Source: an uncultured Prevotellaceae bacterium (GTDB taxonomy: Bacteria > Bacteroidota > Bacteroidia > Bacteroidales > Bacteroidaceae). From it: a stretch of DNA of 64,000 bases. The DNA lies in contig CAMKEM010000005.1 in assembly GCA_946411565.1 (NCBI GenBank), positions 1 to 64,000 of the forward strand, in the 5' to 3' direction. The translations under genes and the position numbers were made by a program. The notes under the pieces were generated by a model. That model saw only the letters and a program-made list of their open reading frames with translations, had not been told where the DNA came from and made no database searches. Below, one piece after another: positions 1-10,472 of this stretch (its first letter is position 1; each line of letters starts with the position of its first letter).

Positions 1-43
<43 letters not shown>

Positions 44-302
44 AATTTCTTTATATATGGACTCCACGAAAAAAAACGCAGAGAACCTTTGTCTTGCTCG
101 GGACGACTATCCTTAATCTATTAAGAAGTCTTATCTCTTTACCCTCCATTAAGAGGGCGAATTGATCGGTTCGTTTATTACCCAAGTGATCTCTCACTTG
201 CTTCTTGTACTACTACTTTCTGTTTATGTAAATCTTGTCAAAGAACTCTTGTTTCCTGCTCTCTTTCAAGCGGTGTTTGGTACCGTTTTCCCGAAAGCGA
301 GT

Positions 303-335
303 GCAAAGGTACTGCTTTTTTCCGAACTGGCCAAA
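303..335 (-). promoter_or_regulatory. Bacteroidota-type promoter for the rRNA operon
   Basis: Minus strand TTTGG-N19-TACCTTTGC upstream of 16S. Confidence 0.7.
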
Positions 336-566
336 TTTTTCGTGAATTATTTTTAGAAAAAGTTGCTTTTTATGGGTTTGGATGACTAAAATCAAGGCAA
401 ATCGGCAATACACGGACAATATGAGCGGATTGTTGCGAAAATGGAGGATTCTGGGTGTTAATAAGACATTTGGAAGAAATGACAAAGGAAGAGGGAATAC
501 AGAAGAGTACAAAGAAAAAGACTTTACCATAAGCTATGATAAAGTCTTTACTGAAAATATATTTGA

Positions 567-1913
567 TTAAAGCAATTCCGGGAGTTGGAAAAGTTTTATA
601 CCATTTGACCCTTTGATCAGGATATACTCACCCTTTGGTGGGTTGGCCGCAATTTTCTCTTTTACCTGATCCACATCATCAAACTTTCGATAGTCGCAAT
701 CAGTCTTTGCAAATTCAGGACCAACAAGCCATACATTCGTGATGTCTGTTTGCTTGAGGAAATCGACAACCTTCTGATGTTCCTCTGCACTTACCTCCCC
801 CAACTCACGCATATCTCCAAGAATAGCCATCTTAGGAGAAACCTTCATATCACGGAAGTTCAGCAAAGCTGCATTCATACTCGTTGGATTTGCGTTATAG
901 GTATCAACGATGAGCTTATTGGATGAAGTTATTGTGAGTTGAGAACGGTTGTTACTTGGAATATAGTTGGCAAGCGCATGATCAACCTGCTCATCGGAAA
1001 CTCCAAAATGCAATCCAATAGTGGCAGCCGCTAACATATTATATATATTATATGAGCCAATAAGGTGAGTATTCACATTATGAACAGGAGCATTAGAGCC
1101 TGCACTCAATTTTTTCCAAGAGAAGGAAAGGAATGGGGCGCACTCTGTCACCTCGCCAAAGACGGCGAGATCAGAAGAAGGAGTTGTGCCATATTTAATA
1201 AGGGAAAGATCATGGGAGATGCCAAGAAGATGCTCGTTGTCGGCATGGATGTAAACTTTAGGGGACTCATACGACTGACCATTTGGCAAAGATACTGTAT
1301 GTTTCTTTGCAGAACGAAGGAAATCATAGAGTTCACCCTTTGTACGGATAACGCCTTCAAAAGAGCCGAAGCCTTCAAGGTGCGCCTTACCAACATTAGT
1401 GATTATACCGAAATCTGGTTCTACGATATCAACAAGAGTCTTTATCTCACCAGGGTGATTTGCTCCCATCTCAATAACAGCAATCTCATGCTCCTTAGTA
1501 AGACGAAGCAAAGTCTTTGGAACACCAATATGATTATTGAAGTTACCCTGAGTGAAAAGAACATTATACTTTTCAGAAAGAACAGCAGCTATAAGTTCTT
1601 TGGTCGTAGTCTTTCCATTAGTTCCAGTAACACCAATTACAGGAGTGCCAAGAGCCTTGCGATGATAGTTTGCAAGAAGCTGAAGAGTAGTAAGAACATC
1701 ATCAACAAGAATACAACGAGAATCTGTTGCATACTCAGCCTCATCAATAACGGCATAAGCACAACCAAGCTCAAGAGCCTTCTGCGCATAAGCATTACCA
1801 TCAAAGGTCTCACCCTTTAGAGCAAAGAATATACTATCAGCAGGACAGTCACGACTATCAGTAGTAATGACAGGATGCTTAAGAAAAATATCGTATAAAG
1901 AAGATATTGACAT
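567..1913 (-). CDS. murF: UDP-N-acetylmuramoyl-tripeptide--D-alanyl-D-alanine ligase
   Basis: 448 aa; Mur ligase ATP motif GVTGTNGKTTTKEL and VIEMGANHPGEI. Confidence 0.95.
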   Translation of the reverse strand: MSISSLYDIFLKHPVITTDSRDCPADSIFFALKGETFDGNAYAQKALELGCAYAVIDEAEYATDSRCILVDDVLTTLQLLANYHRKALGTPVIGVTGTNGKTTTKELIAAVLSEKYNVLFTQGNFNNHIGVPKTLLRLTKEHEIAVIEMGANHPGEIKTLVDIVEPDFGIITNVGKAHLEGFGSFEGVIRTKGELYDFLRSAKKHTVSLPNGQSYESPKVYIHADNEHLLGISHDLSLIKYGTTPSSDLAVFGEVTECAPFLSFSWKKLSAGSNAPVHNVNTHLIGSYNIYNMLAAATIGLHFGVSDEQVDHALANYIPSNNRSQLTITSSNKLIVDTYNANPTSMNAALLNFRDMKVSPKMAILGDMRELGEVSAEEHQKVVDFLKQTDITNVWLVGPEFAKTDCDYRKFDDVDQVKEKIAANPPKGEYILIKGSNGIKLFQLPELL

Positions 1914-1981
1914 AATAATATATATTTAGAAAAGAGAACAAGGCGGTAATACCGCCTTGAACTATATAGAAGTCTGAAAAA

Positions 1982-3223
1982 TTAAGGACGAATCTGACCG
2001 TTACCCTCAATAAGCCACTTATAGGTAGTAATCTCCTCAAGAGCCATTGGACCACGAGGACCAAGTTTCTGTGTAGAGATACCAATCTCAGCACCAAGCC
2101 CAAACTGAGCACCATCTGTGAAACTTGTCGGAGCATTAACATAGACACAAGCCGCGTCTACCTGTGCCTGGAAAACAGATGCTGCTTCCTTATTGTCAGT
2201 TATGATACACTCACTATGGCCAGAACCATTCTCTGTAATATGAGAGATAGCAGCCTCCAGAGAATCTACAGTCTTGATTGCCATTGAATATGCCATGAAC
2301 TCAGTTCCGAAGGATTCCTCCGTTGCATGGAATAGAAGTTCATCGTTATATTTTCCAGAAAGAGCAGCATAAGCAGCCTCATCAGCATATATCTTCACAT
2401 TACTCTTGACAAGGAGCTCACAGAGAGCAGGAAGATCAGCGATTCTCTCCTTATTAATAATAAGACAGTCGAGAGCGTTGCAGACACTAACACGACGGGT
2501 CTTGGCATTATTCACAATACGCTTACCCATCTCGATATTACCGTCCTTATCAAAATAAGCATGAACAACACCTGCACCGGTCTCAATCACAGGAATCTTT
2601 GCTGTGTCGCGCACAAAATTGATAAGACGACTACTACCACGAGGGATGCAGACATCAATATATCCTACGGCATTAAGCATCTCGGCTGTAGCTTCATGAG
2701 TAGAAGGCAATAGAGCCACCACATCATTATCCACGCCAAACTTATCAAGCACGCTATGGATAAGGGCAATGATAGCTCGATTTGAATCATCAGCATCCTT
2801 ACCTCCCTTCAGAATACACGCATTACCGCTCTTGAAACAGAGAGAGAATACATCGAATGACACATTTGGACGAGCCTCATACACCATACCAATTACTCCA
2901 AAAGGTACAGAAACACGACGAAGACGCAGACCATTCTCGAGAGTCTTATCCTTCAGAACTCGGCCAAGAGGAGACGGGAGGGCTGCAACATGACGCATAT
3001 CAGAAGCAATATCGGCAAGACGAGCCGGAGTAAGCTGCAGACGGTCATAAAGAGGGTTAGACTTATCCATTCGTGACAAGTCCTTTGCATTAGCCTCAAG
3101 AAGAGAAGCCTCATTTGCAAGAATGGCATCAGCCACCGCAAGAAGGATCTCATCACGACGAGCATCTGGGATTAAAGCGAGAGAACGACTCGCTACCTTA
3201 ACTTTCGAGAAAATTTCAAGCAT
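1982..3223 (-). CDS. proA: Gamma-glutamyl phosphate reductase
   Basis: 413 aa; [26 protein letters not shown] and [13 protein letters not shown]; next to proB. Confidence 0.96.
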   Translation of the reverse strand: MLEIFSKVKVASRSLALIPDARRDEILLAVADAILANEASLLEANAKDLSRMDKSNPLYDRLQLTPARLADIASDMRHVAALPSPLGRVLKDKTLENGLRLRRVSVPFGVIGMVYEARPNVSFDVFSLCFKSGNACILKGGKDADDSNRAIIALIHSVLDKFGVDNDVVALLPSTHEATAEMLNAVGYIDVCIPRGSSRLINFVRDTAKIPVIETGAGVVHAYFDKDGNIEMGKRIVNNAKTRRVSVCNALDCLIINKERIADLPALCELLVKSNVKIYADEAAYAALSGKYNDELLFHATEESFGTEFMAYSMAIKTVDSLEAAISHITENGSGHSECIITDNKEAASVFQAQVDAACVYVNAPTSFTDGAQFGLGAEIGISTQKLGPRGPMALEEITTYKWLIEGNGQIRP

Positions 3224-3235
3224 ATTATTTTTGTT

Positions 3236-4003
3236 TTATTTTGGTAGGAACTCTGTATGAACAGTCTCTTCTGGGTTCTCCAACAAGAGACGAAGGATAT
3301 CAGGACGATTACCATTTGCAATGATAACCTTGATACCGGCTTCTGCTGTCTGACAAGCAGTATTGTACTTAGATTCCATACCGCCACGACCAGCCGAACT
3401 CTTTGAAGGAAGAATGTACTTATCAAGACTTTCACCCGGAGCAACAGAACGGATAACCTCAGACTCCGGATCAGAAGGATTGCCCGTGTAGATACCGTCG
3501 ATGTTAGAGAGAAGAATGAGAGCCTCAGCCTTCATCATCTGAGCAATAAGGCCAGAAAGCTCATCATTATCCGTGAACATCAACTCTGTGACGCACACGG
3601 TATCATTCTCATTCACTACAGGAATAACTCCATTCTGAAGCATAACCTCCATACAAGCCTGCTGATTACGATACTGCTCTGGAGTCTGGAAATTGGACTT
3701 CATAGTCAGCACCTGACCAATATGGATATTATATTCACGGAAAAGGTCATAATATAGGTTCACCAACTTGACCTGTCCCATTGCAGAGAAAAGCTGACGC
3801 TGCTCCACAGAGTCAAGATGATGGTCAACCTGAAGTTCACGACGACCACAAGCCACCGCACCAGAGCTAACCAATATCACCTCATACCCATGCCAGCGTA
3901 ACCAGGCAATCTGGTCAACGAGCGACGACATACGAGTGATGTCAAGCTTACCAGAGTCAGTGGTGAGGACATTAGAGCCTACTTTTACTACAATTCTTTT
4001 CAT
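3236..4003 (-). CDS. proB: Glutamate 5-kinase, short form without PUA domain
   Basis: 255 aa; MKRIVVKVGSNVLT, amino acid kinase fold; adjacent to proA. Confidence 0.94.
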   Translation of the reverse strand: MKRIVVKVGSNVLTTDSGKLDITRMSSLVDQIAWLRWHGYEVILVSSGAVACGRRELQVDHHLDSVEQRQLFSAMGQVKLVNLYYDLFREYNIHIGQVLTMKSNFQTPEQYRNQQACMEVMLQNGVIPVVNENDTVCVTELMFTDNDELSGLIAQMMKAEALILLSNIDGIYTGNPSDPESEVIRSVAPGESLDKYILPSKSSAGRGGMESKYNTACQTAEAGIKVIIANGNRPDILRLLLENPEETVHTEFLPK

Positions 4004-4042
4004 ATCATATAAGCGACTAAATCGCTCAAATAAGGCGAATGT

Positions 4043-4822
4043 TTATTTTAAGCCAGCCTTAAGGCTCTTGATTACAGCAGAGTTGAAGCCACAATGATCA
4101 AGTTCGTTAAGTCCCTTGATCGTTACGCCACCAGGAGTCGTAACCTTATCGATAGCCTCCTCTGGATGCCAGCCAGTCTCCTTGAGAAGAGAAACTGCAC
4201 CCTGCATTGTCTGCAAGGCAATCTGCTTTGCCTGTTGTGGATAGAAGCCCATCTCACAACCGCCCTCCATCTGAGCACGGATATAACGCATGACATAAGC
4301 GATACCGCAACTTGCCATCATCATACCAGGACCTACAAGATTCTCTGTAACAACGAGAGTATCACCACAAAGGTCATAAAGAGCCTTTACCTTTGCAAGA
4401 CTATCATCAGATGTATCCTTGCCCTTTGCTATGAAACTCATACTTGCGCCGAACTCAGCAGCAATGTTTGGAATAACATAGCAGAACTGACCAGAAGTGC
4501 CCAACTGCTCAGCGAGTTTGTCTGTCGTAAAGTTAGCTGCATCAGATACGACAATCTGCTTGTCAAGATCCAATGCAGGCTTGATCTCATCAAGCACAAC
4601 AGGCATAAGCCAAGGCTTAACCACAACCACAACGATATCAGCACCCTTTACAGCTGCCACATTGTCAGTTGTTATATTGATAGAAGGATATTTCTCCTTG
4701 AAACTTGCGAGAAGAGCCTCGTTCTTGTCTGAAATGGTGATAGTGGAAAGTTTTCCACTCTTTGCCCATCCATGAATCAAGGCACCACCCATGTTTCCAG
4801 CTCCGATAACTGTAATATTCAT
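4043..4822 (-). CDS. proC: Pyrroline-5-carboxylate reductase
   Basis: 259 aa; N-terminal GAGNMGGALIHGW and C-terminal TTPGGVTIKGLNELD signature. Confidence 0.95.
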   Translation of the reverse strand: MNITVIGAGNMGGALIHGWAKSGKLSTITISDKNEALLASFKEKYPSINITTDNVAAVKGADIVVVVVKPWLMPVVLDEIKPALDLDKQIVVSDAANFTTDKLAEQLGTSGQFCYVIPNIAAEFGASMSFIAKGKDTSDDSLAKVKALYDLCGDTLVVTENLVGPGMMMASCGIAYVMRYIRAQMEGGCEMGFYPQQAKQIALQTMQGAVSLLKETGWHPEEAIDKVTTPGGVTIKGLNELDHCGFNSAVIKSLKAGLK

Positions 4823-4856
4823 CTTTTATTCTTTAGTTTATGTTGTTTTCCCAGAC

Positions 4857-5996
4857 TTAGAGCACAGCCTTGAAGCGTGCAATGAAGTCGTCAGCATCTG
4901 CCTTTGAGATGCAGAGAGGTGGAAGGAGACGAATCACGTTTGTACCAGCACAACCAGTAAAGCAATGCTGCTCCTTGATGAGACGTGTACGAGGCTCCTT
5001 GTATGGAATATCAAGTTCTATGCCAATCATAAGACCTTCACCACGAACATCAATAACATGAGGCAGATTACCAGCTTTCATCTCTGCAGTAAGAGTTTCT
5101 ATGAGACAAGAACCAACCTTATTGGCATTCTCTACAAGATTCTCCTTCTCCATAATGTCGAGCACAGCAATAGCACCAGCACAACCAAGGTGATTTCCGC
5201 CGAATGTTGTTCCAAGCTGACCATATACAGGCTTGAACTTAGGAGAGATAAGTACACCAGCCATTGGGAAACCGTTACAGATACCCTTTGCTACAGTTAT
5301 CATATCCGGCTTTACATCAAGCCATTGATGAGCGAAGAACTTACCAGAACGGCCATAGCCACATTGAATCTCATCACAGATAAGAACTGTATTGTACTTA
5401 TCACATAAAGCACGAATACCTTGAATGAACTCCTTGCTGACCATGCGAATGCCACCAACACCCTGAATACATTCAAGGATTACGGCACAAACATCACCCT
5501 TGCTAAGCTCAGCCTCCCAAGCAGGAAGGTCGTTGATAGGAAGATATGTTACATGACCATTAGCATTGATAGGAGCTATGATCTTCGGGTTGTTTGTTGC
5601 CTCAACAGCAAGAGATGTACGACCATGGAAAGCCTTCTCAAGAGAGAGAATGCGAGTACGGCCATTATAGAAAGAAGAAAGCTTCAAAGCATTCTCGTTA
5701 GCCTCAGCACCTGAGTTGATGAGGAAAAGCTGATAGTCCTCATAACCGCAAGCCTTGCCAAGACGCTTTGCAAACTCCTTCTGAAGAGGGTTCTGAACAG
5801 AGTTTGAATAGAAACCAAGCTTTGCAACCTGATTTGCGATAGCCTCAACGTAATGAGGATGCGCATGACCTACAGAGATTACGGCATGACCACCATAGAG
5901 GTCAAGATATTCCTGACCTTCCTCATCCCATACATGACAACCCTTGCCATGGTCAATTGCTATATCGAAAAGTGGATAAACGTCAAAGAGTTCCAT
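4857..5996 (-). CDS. argD: Acetylornithine (or succinylornithine) aminotransferase, class III
   Basis: 379 aa; LYGGHAVISVGHAHP, CDEIQCGYGRSGKFFAHQ, TFGGNHLGCAGA. Confidence 0.92.
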   Translation of the reverse strand: MELFDVYPLFDIAIDHGKGCHVWDEEGQEYLDLYGGHAVISVGHAHPHYVEAIANQVAKLGFYSNSVQNPLQKEFAKRLGKACGYEDYQLFLINSGAEANENALKLSSFYNGRTRILSLEKAFHGRTSLAVEATNNPKIIAPINANGHVTYLPINDLPAWEAELSKGDVCAVILECIQGVGGIRMVSKEFIQGIRALCDKYNTVLICDEIQCGYGRSGKFFAHQWLDVKPDMITVAKGICNGFPMAGVLISPKFKPVYGQLGTTFGGNHLGCAGAIAVLDIMEKENLVENANKVGSCLIETLTAEMKAGNLPHVIDVRGEGLMIGIELDIPYKEPRTRLIKEQHCFTGCAGTNVIRLLPPLCISKADADDFIARFKAVL

Positions 5997-6065
5997 TTAC
6001 TTTTATTGTTTTTTTCGCGAGCTTATTTGAATAGTTTCAAAGACCTATGAAACACCGATTTCTGG

Positions 6066-6110
6066 GAACGGACTTGAAACGGATTAGAAACGGACCTGAA
6101 ACGGACCTAC
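6066..6110. repeat. 11-bp-period array (GAAACGGACCT)
   Basis: GGAACGGACTT/GAAACGGATTA/GAAACGGACCT/GAAACGGACCT between argC and argD. Confidence 0.8.
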
Positions 6111-6154
6111 ATCTACCTTGAAAAACTCACATTATTTTCATTTGTTTTATTTAC

Positions 6155-7171
6155 TTAGAATGCTGCAGCCTTCAGGTTAAGACCAGCTTTCTCGTCAAGA
6201 CCGAACATGATGTTCATATTCTGGACAGCCTGACCAACTGCACCCTTCAGGAGATTGTCTATCATAGATGTTACGACAATTTTACGACCGAACACCTCTA
6301 CATGAAGCAGGCACTTGTTTGTGTTCACAACCTGCTTGAGGTCGAGAGCCTTGTCTGAATAATGAGTGAAAGCCGCATCCTTGAAGAAGTCCTTGTAAAG
6401 TGCAACGACAGCATCCTTATCCTGAGCCTTGTCACAGGTAATAACCTCTGTACAGAAGATACCACGGGCAAAGTCACCACGGTAAGGGATGAAATCTACG
6501 GTTATGCCGTCAGCTTCAAAGCCCTCGTCAAGTGTATCAATAGCACGAGGAGCAGATTTTGGGCGAAGCTCGTTCAACGTCTGGCATATCTCATGCAGAT
6601 GCTGATGAGTAAAGAGCTTATAGACTGAGAAGTTATTGTTACGCCAAGAGAAATGGGTTGTTGCGCCCGGCTTCTGACCAGCACCTGTAGAACCCGTAAT
6701 AGCATTAACGGCAATATCGTGAGTCAAAAGACCTGCCTTTGCAAGTGGAAGAAGACCTTCCTGAATGCAAGTAGCAAAGCAACCAGGGTTAGCCAGATGC
6801 TGACACTTGGCAATCTCCTCGCGATGAGTCTCAGGCAAACCATATACATAGTCGTGGTCGCCCTTGATGCGGAAGTCCTGAGCCAAGTCTATGATCTTCA
6901 CATTAGAAGGAATGGTATGTTCTTTGAGGAAAGCCTCACTCTTGCCATGACCGAAACAGAAGAACACAACATCAACCTTATCAAAAGGCATCTCACTTGT
7001 GAATTCAAGTTCGGTATCACCAATAAGTCCCTCGTGAACATCAGACACCTTATTGCCAGCGTTTGACTCGCTATTAGCGAATACAATCTCAGCCTCAGGG
7101 TGATTAATCAATAATCTTATAAGTTCACCGCCAGTATAACCGGCAGCTCCAAGAATTCCTACTCTTACCAT
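6155..7171 (-). CDS. argC: N-acetyl-gamma-glutamyl-phosphate reductase
   Basis: 338 aa; GILGAAGYTGGELIRLL, LANPGCFATCIQEGLLPL. Confidence 0.95.
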   Translation of the reverse strand: MVRVGILGAAGYTGGELIRLLINHPEAEIVFANSESNAGNKVSDVHEGLIGDTELEFTSEMPFDKVDVVFFCFGHGKSEAFLKEHTIPSNVKIIDLAQDFRIKGDHDYVYGLPETHREEIAKCQHLANPGCFATCIQEGLLPLAKAGLLTHDIAVNAITGSTGAGQKPGATTHFSWRNNNFSVYKLFTHQHLHEICQTLNELRPKSAPRAIDTLDEGFEADGITVDFIPYRGDFARGIFCTEVITCDKAQDKDAVVALYKDFFKDAAFTHYSDKALDLKQVVNTNKCLLHVEVFGRKIVVTSMIDNLLKGAVGQAVQNMNIMFGLDEKAGLNLKAAAF

Positions 7172-7277
7172 ATTTATTTAAAGTATCCACCTGCCTTATT
7201 TCTTTTGGGAGTAAAAGACACATGGATATGTAAATCAATTAGAATCCCTCCATTGAAGGAGGGATATATATTATTAA

Positions 7278-8480
7278 TTAATCTCTTTCACCTGGGTGAG
7301 CAAGATAGTAAGCACGAAGAGGAGTTGATGTAACCTTGATAAAGCCCTTTGCATCCTCAGATGTCCAAGCCTTAGCAGTCTCACCATACTCACCGAGCTT
7401 ATTCTTAACAAGGTCGTTAGGAGAGTCAACACCAACGGTCTGGAAACCGAGTGGACGAAGCTCAAGCTCTACGACACCTGTAACGTTACGCTGAGAAGAA
7501 GTAAGCATAGCCTCGATATCTGGCATTACTGGCTCAAGATACTGAGACTCGTGGAGGAACATACCGTACCAGTTGCTTACCTGATCCTTCCAATACTGCT
7601 GCCACTTAGAGAGTGTGAACTTCTCAAGGAATCTGTGAGCGCCGATGATAAGCATAGGAGCTGCAGCCTCAAAGCCTACACGTCCCTTGATACCGATGAT
7701 AGTATCACCAACGTGACAGTCACGACCTATGCCGTAAGCAGCACCGATCTCCTCAACAGCCTGAATAGCCTTGATCTTATCGTCATACTCAACGCCGTTT
7801 ACAGAGCAAAGCTCACCCTTATTGAAGCCGAGCTTAAGAGTCTCAGGACCTTCCTTTGTAACGTGCTTAAGATATGCAGACTCTGGCAAGCCCTGCTTAG
7901 AGTCAAGAATCTCACCACCGCAGATAGAAGTTCCCCAGATACCTACATTATATGAATACTTCAGCTTTGTGAAGTCAGCGAAATAGCCATTTGCGTTGAG
8001 GTAGTCAACCTCTTCCTGACGGCTAAGGTTACGGTCACGGGTAAGTGTGATGATCTCAACACCAGGAGCCATAACGAGGAAAGTCATGTCAAAACGTATC
8101 TGGTCGTTACCAGCACCTGTTGAACCGTGTGCGATAGCGTCAGCACCAATCTCCTTTGCATAGCGAGCAATAGCGATAGCCTGGAAGATACGCTCAGAAG
8201 ATACAGAGATAGGATAGCAATTGTTACGGAGAACATTGCCATAGATCATATACTTCAGAGACTTCTCATAATACTCCTTAGTCACATCGAGAGTTACATA
8301 CTTAACAGCACCAAGTTTATATGCATTCTCCTCGTTTGCCTTAAGCTGTTCAGCACTAAAACCACCTGTGTTTGCACATGCAGCATAAACCTCATACCCC
8401 ATTTCCTTAGTGAGGTACATCACGTTGTAACTTGTGTCAAGGCCACCACTGAAGGCAACCACTACTTTCTTCTTAGCCAT
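7278..8480 (-). CDS. argG: Argininosuccinate synthase
   Basis: 400 aa; VVVAFSGGLDTSYNVMYL, AHGSTGAGNDQIRFD. Confidence 0.95.
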   Translation of the reverse strand: MAKKKVVVAFSGGLDTSYNVMYLTKEMGYEVYAACANTGGFSAEQLKANEENAYKLGAVKYVTLDVTKEYYEKSLKYMIYGNVLRNNCYPISVSSERIFQAIAIARYAKEIGADAIAHGSTGAGNDQIRFDMTFLVMAPGVEIITLTRDRNLSRQEEVDYLNANGYFADFTKLKYSYNVGIWGTSICGGEILDSKQGLPESAYLKHVTKEGPETLKLGFNKGELCSVNGVEYDDKIKAIQAVEEIGAAYGIGRDCHVGDTIIGIKGRVGFEAAAPMLIIGAHRFLEKFTLSKWQQYWKDQVSNWYGMFLHESQYLEPVMPDIEAMLTSSQRNVTGVVELELRPLGFQTVGVDSPNDLVKNKLGEYGETAKAWTSEDAKGFIKVTSTPLRAYYLAHPGERD

Positions 8481-8503
8481 ATTTATTTTGTTTATATATT
8501 ATC

Positions 8504-9133
8504 TTAAAACTGAATACCTCTTAATGTAAGAGTCCTTATAACATCCTGGAAAACCTCACTCGGAGTAGGCTCACCAGTATGCTTCTCTGGGTCATAGAGC
8601 ATACCTGTACAGATACAGAACTTTCTGTTCTTTGCCATCAGAATATCATGATTGACACATCCCTCGCATCCACGCCAGAAAGCATCATCATCTGTAAGCT
8701 GATTGAAAGATACTGGAACATAGCCCAACTGAGTGTTCATCTTCATAACAGCATCTCCACTTGTAAGAGAGAATATCTTTGCATGAGGCCAACGAACACG
8801 AGCCAAAGTGAATGTATAGTTCTTGATACGCTTTGCAACACCCATGCCAAGATAGTCAGGGTGAACAATAAGACCAGAGGTTGTGACGTATGACTTATTA
8901 CCCCAAGTCTCGATATAGCTAAAGCCAACGAACTTATCCCCCAATTCAGTCTGGGTATCTGTGTCAACAGCAAGGATCGCCTTACCTTCCTTCATCTTGG
9001 TAGCTACGTACTCATGTGTACGCTCCGCAATACCCGTACCACGTTTTTTTGCAGCTGTACGAATAGTGTCAAGTATGGTATCTACATACTTCTCATGACT
9101 TGCGTCTGCAACCAAAACCTTAATATTTGCCAT
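8504..9133 (-). CDS. GNAT-family N-acyltransferase in arginine operon
   Basis: 209 aa; GNAT core (VHPDYLGMGVAKRIKNYTF); between argR and argG; Cys-rich C-terminal half. Confidence 0.8.
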   Translation of the reverse strand: MANIKVLVADASHEKYVDTILDTIRTAAKKRGTGIAERTHEYVATKMKEGKAILAVDTDTQTELGDKFVGFSYIETWGNKSYVTTSGLIVHPDYLGMGVAKRIKNYTFTLARVRWPHAKIFSLTSGDAVMKMNTQLGYVPVSFNQLTDDDAFWRGCEGCVNHDILMAKNRKFCICTGMLYDPEKHTGEPTPSEVFQDVIRTLTLRGIQF

Positions 9134-9167
9134 TTTCTACTTTAAGGAATTTTCTGTATTGTACTTT

Positions 9168-9644
9168 TTACTGATTACTTTTTAATGCTGCGGTAATATT
9201 CTCTGACACCTGCTTGATAGGTATCTCCTGATTTATCACCACAAAAATCGTGTCGTCTCCGGCTATTGTTCCAAGCACCCCCTCAGGCATAGCAGAATCC
9301 AAATGATATGCTATACTGCCAGCATGTCCGGGCTTGGTCTTTATTACCCCCATATTACCAGAGAACTGCATAGAAACGAAACCAGGGACAGGAGGATTAT
9401 CAACAAGAGTATATGCCTGATACACACGCTTATAAAGAGTTTCTTCTGGCAAAAGATATATTGATCTGCCATCAGAGACCATCTTCTTCACAATCTTTAG
9501 CTTGTTCATGTCTCGTGAAAGAGTTGACTGAGTAACCGTGAACCCTTCAAGAGCCATAGCTTGTATAACCTCCTCTTGCGAACTCAATTCCTTGCGAGCT
9601 ATAACAGCCCTCAATGCCGCCATTCTGTCATTCTTTTTCATCAA
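9168..9644 (-). CDS. argR: Arginine repressor
   Basis: 158 aa; winged-helix ...TQSTLSRDMNKLKIVK and C-terminal GTIAGDDTIFVV. Confidence 0.93.
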   Translation of the reverse strand: MMKKNDRMAALRAVIARKELSSQEEVIQAMALEGFTVTQSTLSRDMNKLKIVKKMVSDGRSIYLLPEETLYKRVYQAYTLVDNPPVPGFVSMQFSGNMGVIKTKPGHAGSIAYHLDSAMPEGVLGTIAGDDTIFVVINQEIPIKQVSENITAALKSNQ

Positions 9645-9671
9645 TATGCAGGAATTATTCTGTTTCGGGGT

Positions 9672-9704
9672 GCAAAATTACAAACATTTCTGCATATATC
9701 CAAA
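9672..9704 (-). promoter_or_regulatory. argR promoter with TGCATAT motif in the spacer
   Basis: TTTGG-N19-TAATTTTGC on the minus strand; spacer contains ATATATGCAG. Confidence 0.6.
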
Positions 9705-9797
9705 TTTTATTCAGAAAATATGAATATTCTTGTAATAAAATTGCATATCCGCCATATTATCAATGCATATTACTGCATATAGTTGCATATTGCGTTT

Positions 9798-10472
9798 TTA
9801 TTTAGCGAATGACTTTTCTATCCAACCTGAATACGTATTCATTTTTATGCAAATCCTATCCCCCATAGCATAATCCTTCAACGGAATGCTAAGATATACC
9901 GTCTGAGTATAGTATTCAGGAATCGAGCCTTGATCGTGGTGAAAAGTGAGACAATAAGTCTTACTGCCATCTACCGTTGTCTCCACAGTATCAACGGAAA
10001 GTCCTAATTTATGAACAGCCTCATCATCCTCTGCATTACCAACCATAAGTCCGAGTGAAAGATTCAAGTAAGTGTCATTCTGTGCTTTCCAAGCACTAAC
10101 CAACTTTACAGGATCATCATTAAGAGTCAATGAGGACTGCTTATCGGAAGGTTTCATAACATAAGCACGTCTCAGAGATTTCAATTCAATAGGTTTGTTT
10201 CCCTCCTTATTATAATATAGCATCATGCGATACGTAGTGTCCCTATGCTCCATATTCTCAGGAAGCACATACGAAGACGACATAGAAAGCCGTTCGTCAG
10301 CATCGGTCACAATACTCCTCACTTCCCTACCTACAACGTGCATATCAACCATTTCCGCCTTTAGGTAAGAAAGGGAGGTGTCGCCCGACTCGTATGGTTC
10401 AATAGTACATGAAACCATAAGTCCAAAAGTAACTACGAGCAACCAGAAACTATATGACCACGAGTATCTCAC
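9798..10472 (-). CDS. Uncharacterised lipoprotein
   Basis: 224 aa with lipobox-like GLMVSC near the N-terminus. Confidence 0.6.
   Translation of the reverse strand: MRYSWSYSFWLLVVTFGLMVSCTIEPYESGDTSLSYLKAEMVDMHVVGREVRSIVTDADERLSMSSSYVLPENMEHRDTTYRMMLYYNKEGNKPIELKSLRRAYVMKPSDKQSSLTLNDDPVKLVSAWKAQNDTYLNLSLGLMVGNAEDDEAVHKLGLSVDTVETTVDGSKTYCLTFHHDQGSIPEYYTQTVYLSIPLKDYAMGDRICIKMNTYSGWIEKSFAK

Noticed and set aside
1065-1820. 251-aa plus-strand ORF
   Set aside because: Antisense to murF.
3236-4003. Short ProB as a truncated pseudogene
   Set aside because: The kinase domain is complete; PUA-less glutamate 5-kinases are normal in Bacteroidota.
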